Source of the DNA: Spirochaetia bacterium UBA6919
GTDB taxonomy: Bacteria; Spirochaetota; UBA6919
DNA: 64,000 nucleotides
Direction: 5' to 3'
NCBI GenBank assembly: GCA_002450905.1
Contig: DKAT01000114.1
Coordinates: forward strand, 1-64,000
The notes under the pieces were generated by a model. The model was given only the letters and a program-made list of their open reading frames with translations. It ran no database searches and had not been told where the DNA came from. Every line of letters starts with the position of its first letter. Position 1 is the stretch's first letter. Below are positions 36,020 to 45,082 of this stretch, one piece after another. Position numbers and translations under genes: made by a program.

Positions 36020-38129
36020 ACTGGGTACTCAGAGAAATATAACTGGAATGATTATAGTTTGAAGCCTGCTTTTCAAAGAAATTTCTATAAATAAAAATTA
36101 TATCGAAATTCTTTGATATAGCATATCGTACTTCTCCCATCAGTATTGACTTATCCCCTAAAAAGTCCTCAAAGAAATCTTTAAATGATAAACTATTTAA
36201 TCGATCATAACTCGCCTTTAATTTGAAATAGGGAATGAGTTCCTGGCTACTCGATATTTCAAAATGGAAACGATTTTTTATCTTCTCATGACCAGAAATT
36301 TCCCCTGTTTCGTAATACAACTCAGAATATATATTTCCTATGCCTGGAATATTATATCCCATTCCAAATAACAACCCATTGTAGTTGTTTTTATTATCCA
36401 ATAAAATAAGTTCAAACTTCTTATTTCGATTAATTTCGTAAAAGACATCAAAATATTCCGAGATATACCCCCCCACCAAATAGCGATATTGAAATATTAG
36501 TTTAAAATTATCTTTGATTGTACCTCGTAATCCGAATAATATTCCAAAGCTATTTGGTTTAAAAATAAGTTTATTCGCCTCTCTGGCATAATACGCTGCA
36601 GTTAGTTGGTCATTAAAATTATAACCCTGTATACTCACTTCAGCAAACAGGGATAGATGAAAGGGCTTTTTTCTTTCAAAAAGGATTGGAATATTTGCAT
36701 CAATACTAGCTAAAAAGATCTGAGGGCTACCTCCATTTCCTGCTGGATCTAAATCTGTATTGAATGATATTCCAAATTTATATTGATCAACGCTGTCTTC
36801 ATCTGAAAATGTGAAGGGGCGTGTTTCAATCCTCATTCCAATTAATTTAGCGGTGGTAATATTTCGGATGAAACCTTCAAATGAGATGGATTTATAGTTA
36901 AAATTAAACGATAATCCTAATAGCCTCTCGTAGGGAAATAAAATAGAATTAGAATATCTTTGAAAAATCATTCCATAACCAAGTGTTTTGTCTTCAATTG
37001 GACTCAACAGGAATTGGACTTTACCTTTTTGCAAACGTAATGAAATGTAATCTATTTTAGAGAATAAGTCATCGATGATATCTTTGGTGTCTTTGAAATT
37101 CCATTCATTGTAGTTATATGATTTTTTTATTGCCAAAGGATCCTTCATTATAAAATAGACTGGTATTCTTAATTGGGCTTGGAAGTTTTCTAAGTTTATT
37201 TTGGGCTGGAGATTTATTAAGAAATAAAAATTATCTGATATATGTTGTGCTCCGGTTTCGAATTGAAAATAAATCTTTTTTTGCTCTCTAAATTTTTTTA
37301 TATCAATGGATCTTTTCTTAAAAGTTTTTTTCTCAGTCCACCAAGGATCTTTTTTTCTGTATACCTGGGATTTTTGGGGATCATATGTTGAAAGAGGACC
37401 TTGCTTATCTAATAAATCATTATCGGAATTGGGAATAGAGTTATCTGATATTTTATTTTTTTTAATGGATTTAAATGAGATATATTTTGGGATAGCATAA
37501 TCAGATATTTCTGAAAGTTTTAGAGATTCGGAGTATGTGTCATTTTTTGCAGAGAAATGTCCATCCAGATTGATAATATCAAGGAAATCGCTTTTAGAGT
37601 TGTTTTCAATATATAATTGGTAATTAATTGACTGAGATTCAATAATGATATCTTGTGATGTAATTTTATAGGGATAAGATTTTCCTGTGTTGTTTAATAA
37701 AAATATTTTCCCATAAAATACCCTGATATATATAGATTTGTCAGTTAATTGAAGGATATTAACTTTAGTATTTCTGTATATTCTGATTTTGATTCCATTA
37801 AATAATATAATTTCAAGAAGTCCATCCGATGCGGTTTGGATGATGTCTCCTGAACGAAATATCTTTCCCTGTCTGACTTCTCTAAATCGACTGATATTTC
37901 TCCTTGACTCGACCTTCCCATGAACTGCACTGGCTTGTCCTCTTTGATCCTGTGAGTAGATATACTCAATAGGAGTAATTATAAAAATGATTACAGTGCA
38001 AATTATAATCAGGATATTAAAAGATATTTTTAGGCTCAAATTGAATATCTTTTGGTAATTAAAAAACAATTTTTGTATATAAACCGAGATAAGTGAGATT
38101 TTGTAATGCTTCAGAGGGGTTCTCCTCAC
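36009..38129 (-). CDS. FecR-domain protein fused to an outer-membrane beta-barrel
   Basis: This protein of up to 706 residues has a hydrophobic signal segment (about 38-60), a FecR-type domain (about 65-140: VHGKVESRRNISRFREVRQG, SGDIIQTASDGLLEIIL) and, after a linker, about 430 residues of beta-strand pattern ending SLSTQFIF with a terminal Phe, as in outer-membrane barrels. The barrel is paralogous to the upstream gene (TLGYGMIFQRYSNSILFPYE versus TLGHGLIVNRYSNDITFPEI). GTG 38129 overlaps the upstream gene by 71 bp; TTG at 38069 or 38039 would give a more normal signal peptide. Confidence 0.72.
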   Translation of the reverse strand: MRRTPLKHYKISLISVYIQKLFFNYQKIFNLSLKISFNILIIICTVIIFIITPIEYIYSQDQRGQASAVHGKVESRRNISRFREVRQGKIFRSGDIIQTASDGLLEIILFNGIKIRIYRNTKVNILQLTDKSIYIRVFYGKIFLLNNTGKSYPYKITSQDIIIESQSINYQLYIENNSKSDFLDIINLDGHFSAKNDTYSESLKLSEISDYAIPKYISFKSIKKNKISDNSIPNSDNDLLDKQGPLSTYDPQKSQVYRKKDPWWTEKKTFKKRSIDIKKFREQKKIYFQFETGAQHISDNFYFLINLQPKINLENFQAQLRIPVYFIMKDPLAIKKSYNYNEWNFKDTKDIIDDLFSKIDYISLRLQKGKVQFLLSPIEDKTLGYGMIFQRYSNSILFPYERLLGLSFNFNYKSISFEGFIRNITTAKLIGMRIETRPFTFSDEDSVDQYKFGISFNTDLDPAGNGGSPQIFLASIDANIPILFERKKPFHLSLFAEVSIQGYNFNDQLTAAYYAREANKLIFKPNSFGILFGLRGTIKDNFKLIFQYRYLVGGYISEYFDVFYEINRNKKFELILLDNKNNYNGLLFGMGYNIPGIGNIYSELYYETGEISGHEKIKNRFHFEISSSQELIPYFKLKASYDRLNSLSFKDFFEDFLGDKSILMGEVRYAISKNFDIIFIYRNFFEKQASNYNHSSYISLSTQFIF

Positions 38130-39363
38130 GTGTTAATCCTTTTAAATAGGTAACACCTAATTTGAGATTTTCAGTGAACCCGTATAAAATTTCGAATAAG
38201 AATAGAGATTGTGTATTATTTATTTTAAAATTAATACTATTGTATTGATCAAAACGGATGGTGAAATAGAATCGATTTGGGAGATTATTAGTATAGAACT
38301 TTAAAAATATATGAGGATTGTAAGTTCCATTGAAAGTTTCTTCGTATGAAATGGTCATTCCGATTTTTTTTTCATAAAAGAATCTTGATAATTCAATATA
38401 CCAGCCATATTTTGCGTTGTTATTCGATATGGTATCAATTTTTGTCGATCGATATGCCTCGTAGAATGAATCAAAATATCCAGGGGTAAAGGAATTAAAC
38501 AGGTGTCTGAATTGGAATTTATATTCAATATTAAGAGATTTCGGGAAGAAACTGCCATAAATTCCATATCCTATCCCCGTTCCTGCTTGATTGATATTCG
38601 CTAATTCACTGTATATACCCAGATTGATTATAGATGTTTTGAGGAGGGTTATACTAAGATCTCCTCCCAAGACATATAAGAGATATCCCTGATCATTTCT
38701 TCTGACAATTTGATGATCTGTATTAGAATTTACAAGGACGGCATCTCTTTTTTTAGGATTAAGATCTGACATAAACGAAAATCCAATTTCAATGGAACCG
38801 AGAATATCATTTTTAATTTTAAATAATTCACCGAGTCGGGTGGAAAGACGTCCTCCCATGGTGCTTTGTGTGATGATATCTCCGATGATACCCTGAAAAT
38901 AGATTCCTTTAGATTTAATAGCGATTTGAACACCCTGTCTTCTTATTTCAGGGAATGTAATATCATTGGAATATCTATTAACGATAAGACCATGTCCTAG
39001 TGTGAATTCATCGATACGGCTTATTTTAATGGAAATGGGATGTTGCCATGGGAGACCATATTGAATATAGTGTAATTTGCTGAAAATGCTCTGAGAGCTT
39101 TTGTATTCTATTTTTCGGATGTAATAATCCTGGCTGGTCTCAAGTGGAAGGTAGAATCCGAATCCCAGATTAATTTTACCAAATGTTAATTCAGGGACAG
39201 CTAGAAATTGAATATAAGGTTCCGTGTTAATAATTGTGTAATTCAATTCAGCCGATCCATTGAACTGTATTGTTTTATCGGTTTGTCGTAGTCCAAAGGG
39301 TTCTGCGAAGATGTGTATCGGGAATAGACAGAATAGAATAATAAGAATTAATCTGAATAACAA
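38059..39363 (-). CDS. outer-membrane beta-barrel protein
   Basis: This 434-residue protein has a signal peptide cleaved after HIFA, beta-strand periodicity throughout and a C-terminal TKIVF. The mid-part DEFTLGHGLIVNRYSNDITF and GFSFMSDLNPK align with the barrel half of the downstream FecR fusion, so the two arose by duplication. It starts 18 bp after the Cache-HAMP adenylate cyclase gene, so cyclase, barrel and FecR-barrel are likely one transcript. Function unknown; a channel or receptor is possible. Confidence 0.7.
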   Translation of the reverse strand: MLFRLILIILFCLFPIHIFAEPFGLRQTDKTIQFNGSAELNYTIINTEPYIQFLAVPELTFGKINLGFGFYLPLETSQDYYIRKIEYKSSQSIFSKLHYIQYGLPWQHPISIKISRIDEFTLGHGLIVNRYSNDITFPEIRRQGVQIAIKSKGIYFQGIIGDIITQSTMGGRLSTRLGELFKIKNDILGSIEIGFSFMSDLNPKKRDAVLVNSNTDHQIVRRNDQGYLLYVLGGDLSITLLKTSIINLGIYSELANINQAGTGIGYGIYGSFFPKSLNIEYKFQFRHLFNSFTPGYFDSFYEAYRSTKIDTISNNNAKYGWYIELSRFFYEKKIGMTISYEETFNGTYNPHIFLKFYTNNLPNRFYFTIRFDQYNSINFKINNTQSLFLFEILYGFTENLKLGVTYLKGLTREENPSEALQNLTYLGLYTKIVF

Positions 39364-39381
39364 TGTGATGCCTGTTTGAAT

Positions 39382-41757
39382 TTATTTTTTATTAAAGACA
39401 TATACACCATTCCATGATTGATCAGGGGGATGATTGATATAATCATCACAACGTTGAATGAATTGTTTGGCTGGTTCATCCAATTTGATAATCAGGGCTT
39501 GTCTAAATAATTCTCTAGCTTCTTTAAAATTACGATCCAGATAATACTCTAATGCTTCTTGGTATTTTTCAATAAAAGATTCTAGTTTTGGGTTTAAATC
39601 ATCGATCAGACCAACGACTTCGTAAATACCCACAGCTTCAGATTTACCCTTTACAGCGACGATATCTATTTTACGGGTGACAATCCTATCCTTTACTAAT
39701 TGATGAGTCATTTCGCCACAGATAATATTTGTACCGTAGTATTTATTGATTCCCTCAAGACGGCTGGCAAGATTTACTGTGTCACCAAGGACTGTGTAAT
39801 TCATTCGTTTCTCTGAACCCATGTTTCCTACGATAAGATCACCGGTATTAATCCCGATACGCGATTCAAAAAGGGGTTTTCCTTCTGATTTCCATTTGGT
39901 GTATCGGAGCCATGCTAATTTTTTTTGAGATTCTATAGCTGATTTACAGGCTAGATAGGCATGATCCGGACAGTCTTTCGGTGCTCCCCAAAATGCCATG
40001 ACAGCATCACCAATATATTTATCAACTGTACCTTCATTTTGGAGGATGATTGAACTCATTTCGTCAAGATATTCCCCCAGATTAATTACGAGTTGATCAG
40101 GAGTAAGACTTTCAGAGATCGTAGTAAATCCCGCGATATCAGAGAAAAATACGGTTAAGACGCGGTTTTCACCCTCTAATTTAGCCTCTTTTCCTGATTG
40201 GATAAGGAATCTGACGAGATCAGAAGGAACGAATTTTTCAAAAGATTTTAATCCCAACTGCATATTATAAAATGCATTGCTCATCTGATCCATTTCTATG
40301 AAAGAGGTATCGAGTTTTAATGGATTATCCAGCTTAAATTCACGGATTTTAACCGTTTCTTTTGAAAGGATATCTAAAGGTTTTGAGATTCTGGCAGCAA
40401 TAAATATTCCGATAGCAAATGAAATGATAACAGTGATAATAGAAATGACTATAATATAATAAGTATTTGATTTTACGGTACCCAGGAGGTCATCTTCAGG
40501 GATAACTATACCTACAATCCATTTCCAGTTTGTTGTGGAATCTTTATTTATAGAAGAGAACGGTGAGAATACGGTGATATAGTTAATATTATTTAGCGAA
40601 AATGTTTTTTTAATCGATTGATTCAAAACATATTTATGCGATTTTCCATTGGGGACAGAAGTGATATTAAGACTTTTAAATGCTGCATGAAAGATTTTGT
40701 CGTGTATATTTTGAATGGGAGTTAATTTATATTTTATTGAGGCATTGGGATTTTTTCGAGGAAGTTGTTTGACAAGACTTTTTAATTCCTTTTCAATTAA
40801 TTTTTCTTTTTCTGGCTGAGATTTAATAGCTTGGGGAACATGAGGGACATAAGCAATGATATCTCCGTTTTCATTGAGGATAACAACCCTTCCAGATTTA
40901 GCTATTTTTAAATTGGATAGATATTTTGTTGAGATTTCAATGATACCCAGATGGATGCTTATTACACCGATCATTTTTTTATTATGATTTGAAATAGGGA
41001 TAGAACAAGCTATTCCTGGTATTTGATCTGAAGTAAAGACATAGGGTTGTGTCCAAAAAACAGGATGTTCGGACGAGTTTAGGTTATTATAATGAACAAA
41101 TATTTTTTCAGAACCAATAAACCAGGGTCGAGTGGTGGGATCATAAGATCCTTTAAGAGGCTCAATTTTGTTTCGAAACCCTTTTAATTTTTTAGTGGAT
41201 TTATAATAATTTTTATTCATGTGATCCCAGGCTGTAATACTGATATTTTTTTTAGGGAACCGATAGACGTATTTTATAGATAATGATCGATCAGCCATTC
41301 TCTTGACCATAACTTTATCTTTATAATAATCACCAAAATTAATAAGGTCAATTTGCTTATATGTGTCTAGTAATCCAAAGAAGAATCCAATTAATTCCTT
41401 ATGATATCGTATTTTTTTTCTAAAAAATACTTTTAGTTCTTTTTTTGATATTTTGTATTTTTTTAGATAATTAGGGTTGAAATTATTGATTATTTTATCT
41501 ATATTATAAAACATTGTTCGATATTTTTTGGCAATTTGAACATCAACGGAGTGTGATTCGACAAGTTTCCAATCAACAAGCTCCCGACCCAAGAGTCCAC
41601 TATTTGCAGCAGGTTTAAGATAATTGATAGTATTATCAATAACCGATTTTGTAATTGAATCTAAAAGGTGATCAGATAGATCATTTACAGATCTTGATCC
41701 CATAGTATAGAAAATGATAATTATAATTGATGAACTAGTGAGAATTAATCCTACCAA
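39382..41757 (-). CDS. membrane adenylate cyclase with Cache sensor, HAMP and C-terminal helical tail
   Basis: This receptor cyclase of about 791 residues has a transmembrane helix, a periplasmic Cache-type sensor (YDPTTRPWF, WTQPYVFTSDQIPGIACSIP, GRVVILNENGDIIAYVP), a second helix (about 440-463), HAMP, a class III cyclase (about 525-720; VFFSDIAGFT, KYIGDAVMAFWGAP, YTVLGDTVNLASRLEG) and a TPR-like tail (EYYLDRNFKEARELFRQAL). Lys and Thr at the purine-selecting positions indicate cAMP. TTG 41757 starts inside the first helix; the frame extends to an ATT at 41793 giving IKISVRSTILLSLVG, with GAGAGG at 41804-41799, a better start. Confidence 0.92.
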   Translation of the reverse strand: MVGLILTSSSIIIIIFYTMGSRSVNDLSDHLLDSITKSVIDNTINYLKPAANSGLLGRELVDWKLVESHSVDVQIAKKYRTMFYNIDKIINNFNPNYLKKYKISKKELKVFFRKKIRYHKELIGFFFGLLDTYKQIDLINFGDYYKDKVMVKRMADRSLSIKYVYRFPKKNISITAWDHMNKNYYKSTKKLKGFRNKIEPLKGSYDPTTRPWFIGSEKIFVHYNNLNSSEHPVFWTQPYVFTSDQIPGIACSIPISNHNKKMIGVISIHLGIIEISTKYLSNLKIAKSGRVVILNENGDIIAYVPHVPQAIKSQPEKEKLIEKELKSLVKQLPRKNPNASIKYKLTPIQNIHDKIFHAAFKSLNITSVPNGKSHKYVLNQSIKKTFSLNNINYITVFSPFSSINKDSTTNWKWIVGIVIPEDDLLGTVKSNTYYIIVISIITVIISFAIGIFIAARISKPLDILSKETVKIREFKLDNPLKLDTSFIEMDQMSNAFYNMQLGLKSFEKFVPSDLVRFLIQSGKEAKLEGENRVLTVFFSDIAGFTTISESLTPDQLVINLGEYLDEMSSIILQNEGTVDKYIGDAVMAFWGAPKDCPDHAYLACKSAIESQKKLAWLRYTKWKSEGKPLFESRIGINTGDLIVGNMGSEKRMNYTVLGDTVNLASRLEGINKYYGTNIICGEMTHQLVKDRIVTRKIDIVAVKGKSEAVGIYEVVGLIDDLNPKLESFIEKYQEALEYYLDRNFKEARELFRQALIIKLDEPAKQFIQRCDDYINHPPDQSWNGVYVFNKK

Positions 41758-41914
41758 AGATAATAAGATAGTTGATCTAACAGATATTTTAATAATAGCC
41801 TCTCAACAGGTTTATTCAGTTATTTTATAAGGATCGTCTTATATATATAGAATTTTAATATATAACTCTTTTTTATCGAGTATAATATAATAAAAAAATA
41901 GATAGATTGAACAT

Positions 41915-41944
41915 TTGTTTAAACTGGAATGATAAATATATACT
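41915..41944 (+). promoter_or_regulatory. candidate promoter for the CNB-SLC13 gene
   Basis: TTGTTT (41915-41920) and TATACT (41939-41944) are 18 bases apart in the divergent intergenic region. This is pattern only, in very AT-rich sequence. No TGTGA-N6-TCACA Crp-type site is visible nearby. Confidence 0.35.
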
Positions 41945-42074
41945 GATACTCATTTAAAATTGAAATCAAAATACTCAAAATATCTTGCAGAGGTTACTTA
42001 AACCCTGTTTTAAATGATTTCAAAATTGAAAGATTATCAGTACAGCATAATAAATATATAGAGTTTGGAAGAAG

Positions 42075-44018
42075 ATGGAAATTATATCAGATCAATCCCT
42101 TGAGGTTTTACAAAAGACCACTCCCTTTGAAAATGTCTCATCATTAAATTTTTCGAGGATGGTACCCTATTTAAATGAAGTTAAACTAAATGAAGGGGAT
42201 ACCCTTTATATATCAGGAATGCCAGCGACCGAGGTATTTTATATATTAGAGGGTGAAGTTCGGTTAATATCGGAAAAAACGGCATTTCAATATTTTAGTA
42301 GTGAATTAAATAAGAAAGTCAAGGTAACAGGAAGCCCGGTTCATGATAAGGTGTCTGGTGGGTTTATAGGTGAGGAAACTATTTTGGGAGATGATGTTTA
42401 CCATTTGACCGCAGTAATTGATAAGCCAACCAGGGTTATCGCAATACCTCATGATATTTTAGAAAGGATTATCAATCAAGAAATATCTGTTCGTACACAA
42501 CTGGAGAAATCCCTTTTAAATCACTTCACACATAAGCATATTATCAGTAGTGAAGATGAGAAGCCAGCAGTAAAACCAATTCCCCTGACTAGAATTATTG
42601 GATGGATTTTTGTAATTGTAATACCCTCATTAATATTATTTTTGTCCTCATCCTATGCGGAAAGTTATGGATTTTATAAACTGGATTTATCCTGGAATGA
42701 GAGATATTTTATTGTCATTTTGAGTGCAACAATATTAATGTGGATATTTAGTTTAGCTCATGAATTTGTGCCCAGTATATTTGCAATACTATCTATACTG
42801 ATTTTAGGGATATCTCCGCCTGAAGTGGCATTATCAGGATTTACAGCTGGAAGCTTTTTTATGGCATTAAGTATTTTTGGATTAGCTGTAGTCCTTGCAT
42901 CATCTGGATTTACTTACAGAGCAGTTCTTTATGTTTTAAGAATTGTACCTAAATCTCAGTTTTGGTATGGATTATCCGTCATGATAACAGGGATCTTTGT
43001 CACACCATTGTTTCCATCAGCGAATGGACGTATAACCCTTTTTACCCCCTTATTAATTGATATGAAAGAATCTCTGGGATATAGATCCAAAGGTGGAGCA
43101 ATAACGAGACTTTCAGTAGCTGCATTTTCTGGATTCACGTTATTCTCAGGAATCTTTCTCAGTAGTAAATCCATTAATTTTGTTGTCTATGGTCTCTTTC
43201 CACCCCAAATCAGAGATCAATTTAGCTGGACGTACTGGACATTTGCTTCACTGATTGCGGGATTAGTCCTTATAGTATTTTCGTTTCTTTTGATGGGAAT
43301 ACTTTTTAAAAATAAAGAGACCCCAAGATTAACAGTGGATCAAGTTAAAACACAAATCAGAGTTCTTGGTCCCATGAATGCGAGTGAATGGGCTGCACTG
43401 GGAAGTATCGTTATATTTTTTATAGGAATAATCACCTCATCAATCCATAAAATTAAACTTCCATGGATTGGAATGGCAATATTATACTTTGTTTTAGCGT
43501 TGCAATTTCTCAGCAAAAAAGATTTTCAGAAGAGTATTGACTGGTCCTTTTTGATATATCTCGGAACATTGATAGGCCTTGTGAAGACAATATCCTTTGT
43601 TGGAATTGATAAGAAGATTATTAGTTTATTCTCAAGTGATAGTTATTTTTCCTGGATAGCTCACTATTTGAAAGAAGATATATATATATTTGCCTTAATA
43701 TTATCCGGTTTAATTTTTATACTAAGAATATTTCTACCGAATAATGCGGCTGTAGTTATATTGGCATCAGTATTTTTACCTGTATCAGAGATATACGGAG
43801 TGAATCCATGGGTAGTTGGATTTATAATATTATTCATGAGTGATAGTTGGATAATGCCTTATCAATGCACATATTATACATTATTTCAAGATTTATCAGA
43901 AGGACATGAATTATTTGATATAAAATCATTTGTACTGTATCATATATTTATAAATGGGGTTCGTATCATAGCGATATTATGTTCAATTCCATTCTGGCAA
44001 TGGTTAGGGATACTCTGA
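42075..44018 (+). CDS. cyclic-nucleotide-binding domain fused to an SLC13-type permease
   Basis: The first ~150 residues of this 647-residue protein form a Crp-like cyclic-nucleotide-binding fold (GDTLYISGMPATEVFYILEGEVRLI, FIGEETILGDDVYHLTAV). After a linker come about 12 membrane segments of the SLC13/DASS type (TPLFPSANGRITLFTPLL, LPNNAAVVILASVFLPVSE, FMSDSWIMPYQCTYYTLF). The expected phosphate-binding arginine is replaced in VYHLTAV, so ligand binding is uncertain. It is divergent from a membrane adenylate cyclase, suggesting cAMP-gated uptake of an anion or dicarboxylate (inference). Confidence 0.85.
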   Translation: MEIISDQSLEVLQKTTPFENVSSLNFSRMVPYLNEVKLNEGDTLYISGMPATEVFYILEGEVRLISEKTAFQYFSSELNKKVKVTGSPVHDKVSGGFIGEETILGDDVYHLTAVIDKPTRVIAIPHDILERIINQEISVRTQLEKSLLNHFTHKHIISSEDEKPAVKPIPLTRIIGWIFVIVIPSLILFLSSSYAESYGFYKLDLSWNERYFIVILSATILMWIFSLAHEFVPSIFAILSILILGISPPEVALSGFTAGSFFMALSIFGLAVVLASSGFTYRAVLYVLRIVPKSQFWYGLSVMITGIFVTPLFPSANGRITLFTPLLIDMKESLGYRSKGGAITRLSVAAFSGFTLFSGIFLSSKSINFVVYGLFPPQIRDQFSWTYWTFASLIAGLVLIVFSFLLMGILFKNKETPRLTVDQVKTQIRVLGPMNASEWAALGSIVIFFIGIITSSIHKIKLPWIGMAILYFVLALQFLSKKDFQKSIDWSFLIYLGTLIGLVKTISFVGIDKKIISLFSSDSYFSWIAHYLKEDIYIFALILSGLIFILRIFLPNNAAVVILASVFLPVSEIYGVNPWVVGFIILFMSDSWIMPYQCTYYTLFQDLSEGHELFDIKSFVLYHIFINGVRIIAILCSIPFWQWLGIL

Positions 44019-45082
44019 TGCGTGTTAAATTATTACGTACACTTATATTAATTTTTTTACTGTTGTTGATATTCCTCATGGTATTTGTCAATTTAGATAA
44101 ACCACGGATACTCATATTACACAGTTATGCTTTAAATTATACCTGGGTTACTGATATTAATATTGGAATACGAAGGGTATTGAAGGGGAAGCCGTATACT
44201 ATTCGATGGCATTATATGGATACCAAAAGACATACATCGAACGATTTTATGGAAAAAGCGGGTAAAACAGCTATACAAATGATTGAGGACTGGAAACCAA
44301 ATGTGATTATAGCAGTTGATGATAACGCACAGCGGATAGTCTTTAAACAAAAGAAAAATAAGCCTATAATCCCCCCTTTGGATGTTACAAAACGTTTTTT
44401 AAATGACAGGCATATTAATATTGTTTTTACTGGGGTTAATGCAACTGCTGAAAGTTATGGATATGACAAAGGAAATAATGTCACAGGGGTTTTAGAACGA
44501 ATTCCGTTTAATGAATTTAAAGAAGTATTTTTACAAGTACTTCCACAGAATAAACGAAGAATTGTTCATATTTCAGACAGTTCCTCCACCTCTGAAGGTA
44601 TATTCAAGGAATTGGAGACAGTAGACTGGCATCCATTAAAATTAGTGTATTCCCTTAGAGTTGATACATTTGATGAGTGGAAAGCAGCGGTGAAGAAATC
44701 TGCCGAGTTAGGGGATATTTTACTGGTAACACATTATCATACTATTAAAGAATTTAAAAATAGTAAAGAAAGTATGGAGCCCAGAAAAGTGATTGAGTGG
44801 ACGAAAGCTAATTCTACACTGCCTCAAATCGGTTGCTGGGGATTTTTTGTTGAGGATGGCGGAATGATGGCTGTTGCTGTGTCACCCTTTGAACAAGGGG
44901 AGGAAGCGGCTAAAATGGCTGTTGAAATCATTGAAAATGGGAAAAATCCAAGGAATATTCCTGTTAAGACTAGTAAACTCTATGTGATGTATGTCAGTGA
45001 GCCCCTTGTAAAAAAACATAAGTTAGTGTTACCTAAAATAATAGAAGCCTTCGCCAGAGCTACCAATAATTATTTCGATTAA
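44018..45082 (+). CDS. membrane-anchored ABC-type substrate-binding-like protein
   Basis: ATG 44018 shares bases with the permease stop (TGATG), indicating coupling; the frame opens earlier at 43979 but that start overlaps the permease. The product of about 354 residues has one N-terminal membrane helix (LLRTLILIFLLLLIFLMVFV) and a two-lobe periplasmic-binding fold: PRILILHSYALNYTWV, VIIAVDDNAQRIVF, NIVFTGVNAT, GCWGFFVEDGGMMAVAVSPF. This resembles the PF04392-type binding proteins found alone or in sensor kinases. It may present substrate to the permease. Confidence 0.75.
   Translation: MRVKLLRTLILIFLLLLIFLMVFVNLDKPRILILHSYALNYTWVTDINIGIRRVLKGKPYTIRWHYMDTKRHTSNDFMEKAGKTAIQMIEDWKPNVIIAVDDNAQRIVFKQKKNKPIIPPLDVTKRFLNDRHINIVFTGVNATAESYGYDKGNNVTGVLERIPFNEFKEVFLQVLPQNKRRIVHISDSSSTSEGIFKELETVDWHPLKLVYSLRVDTFDEWKAAVKKSAELGDILLVTHYHTIKEFKNSKESMEPRKVIEWTKANSTLPQIGCWGFFVEDGGMMAVAVSPFEQGEEAAKMAVEIIENGKNPRNIPVKTSKLYVMYVSEPLVKKHKLVLPKIIEAFARATNNYFD

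Noticed and set aside
42000..42074. Crp-type cAMP-receptor site between the divergent cyclase and permease genes
   Set aside because: No TGTGA-N6-TCACA-like sequence could be found by eye in the intergenic region.
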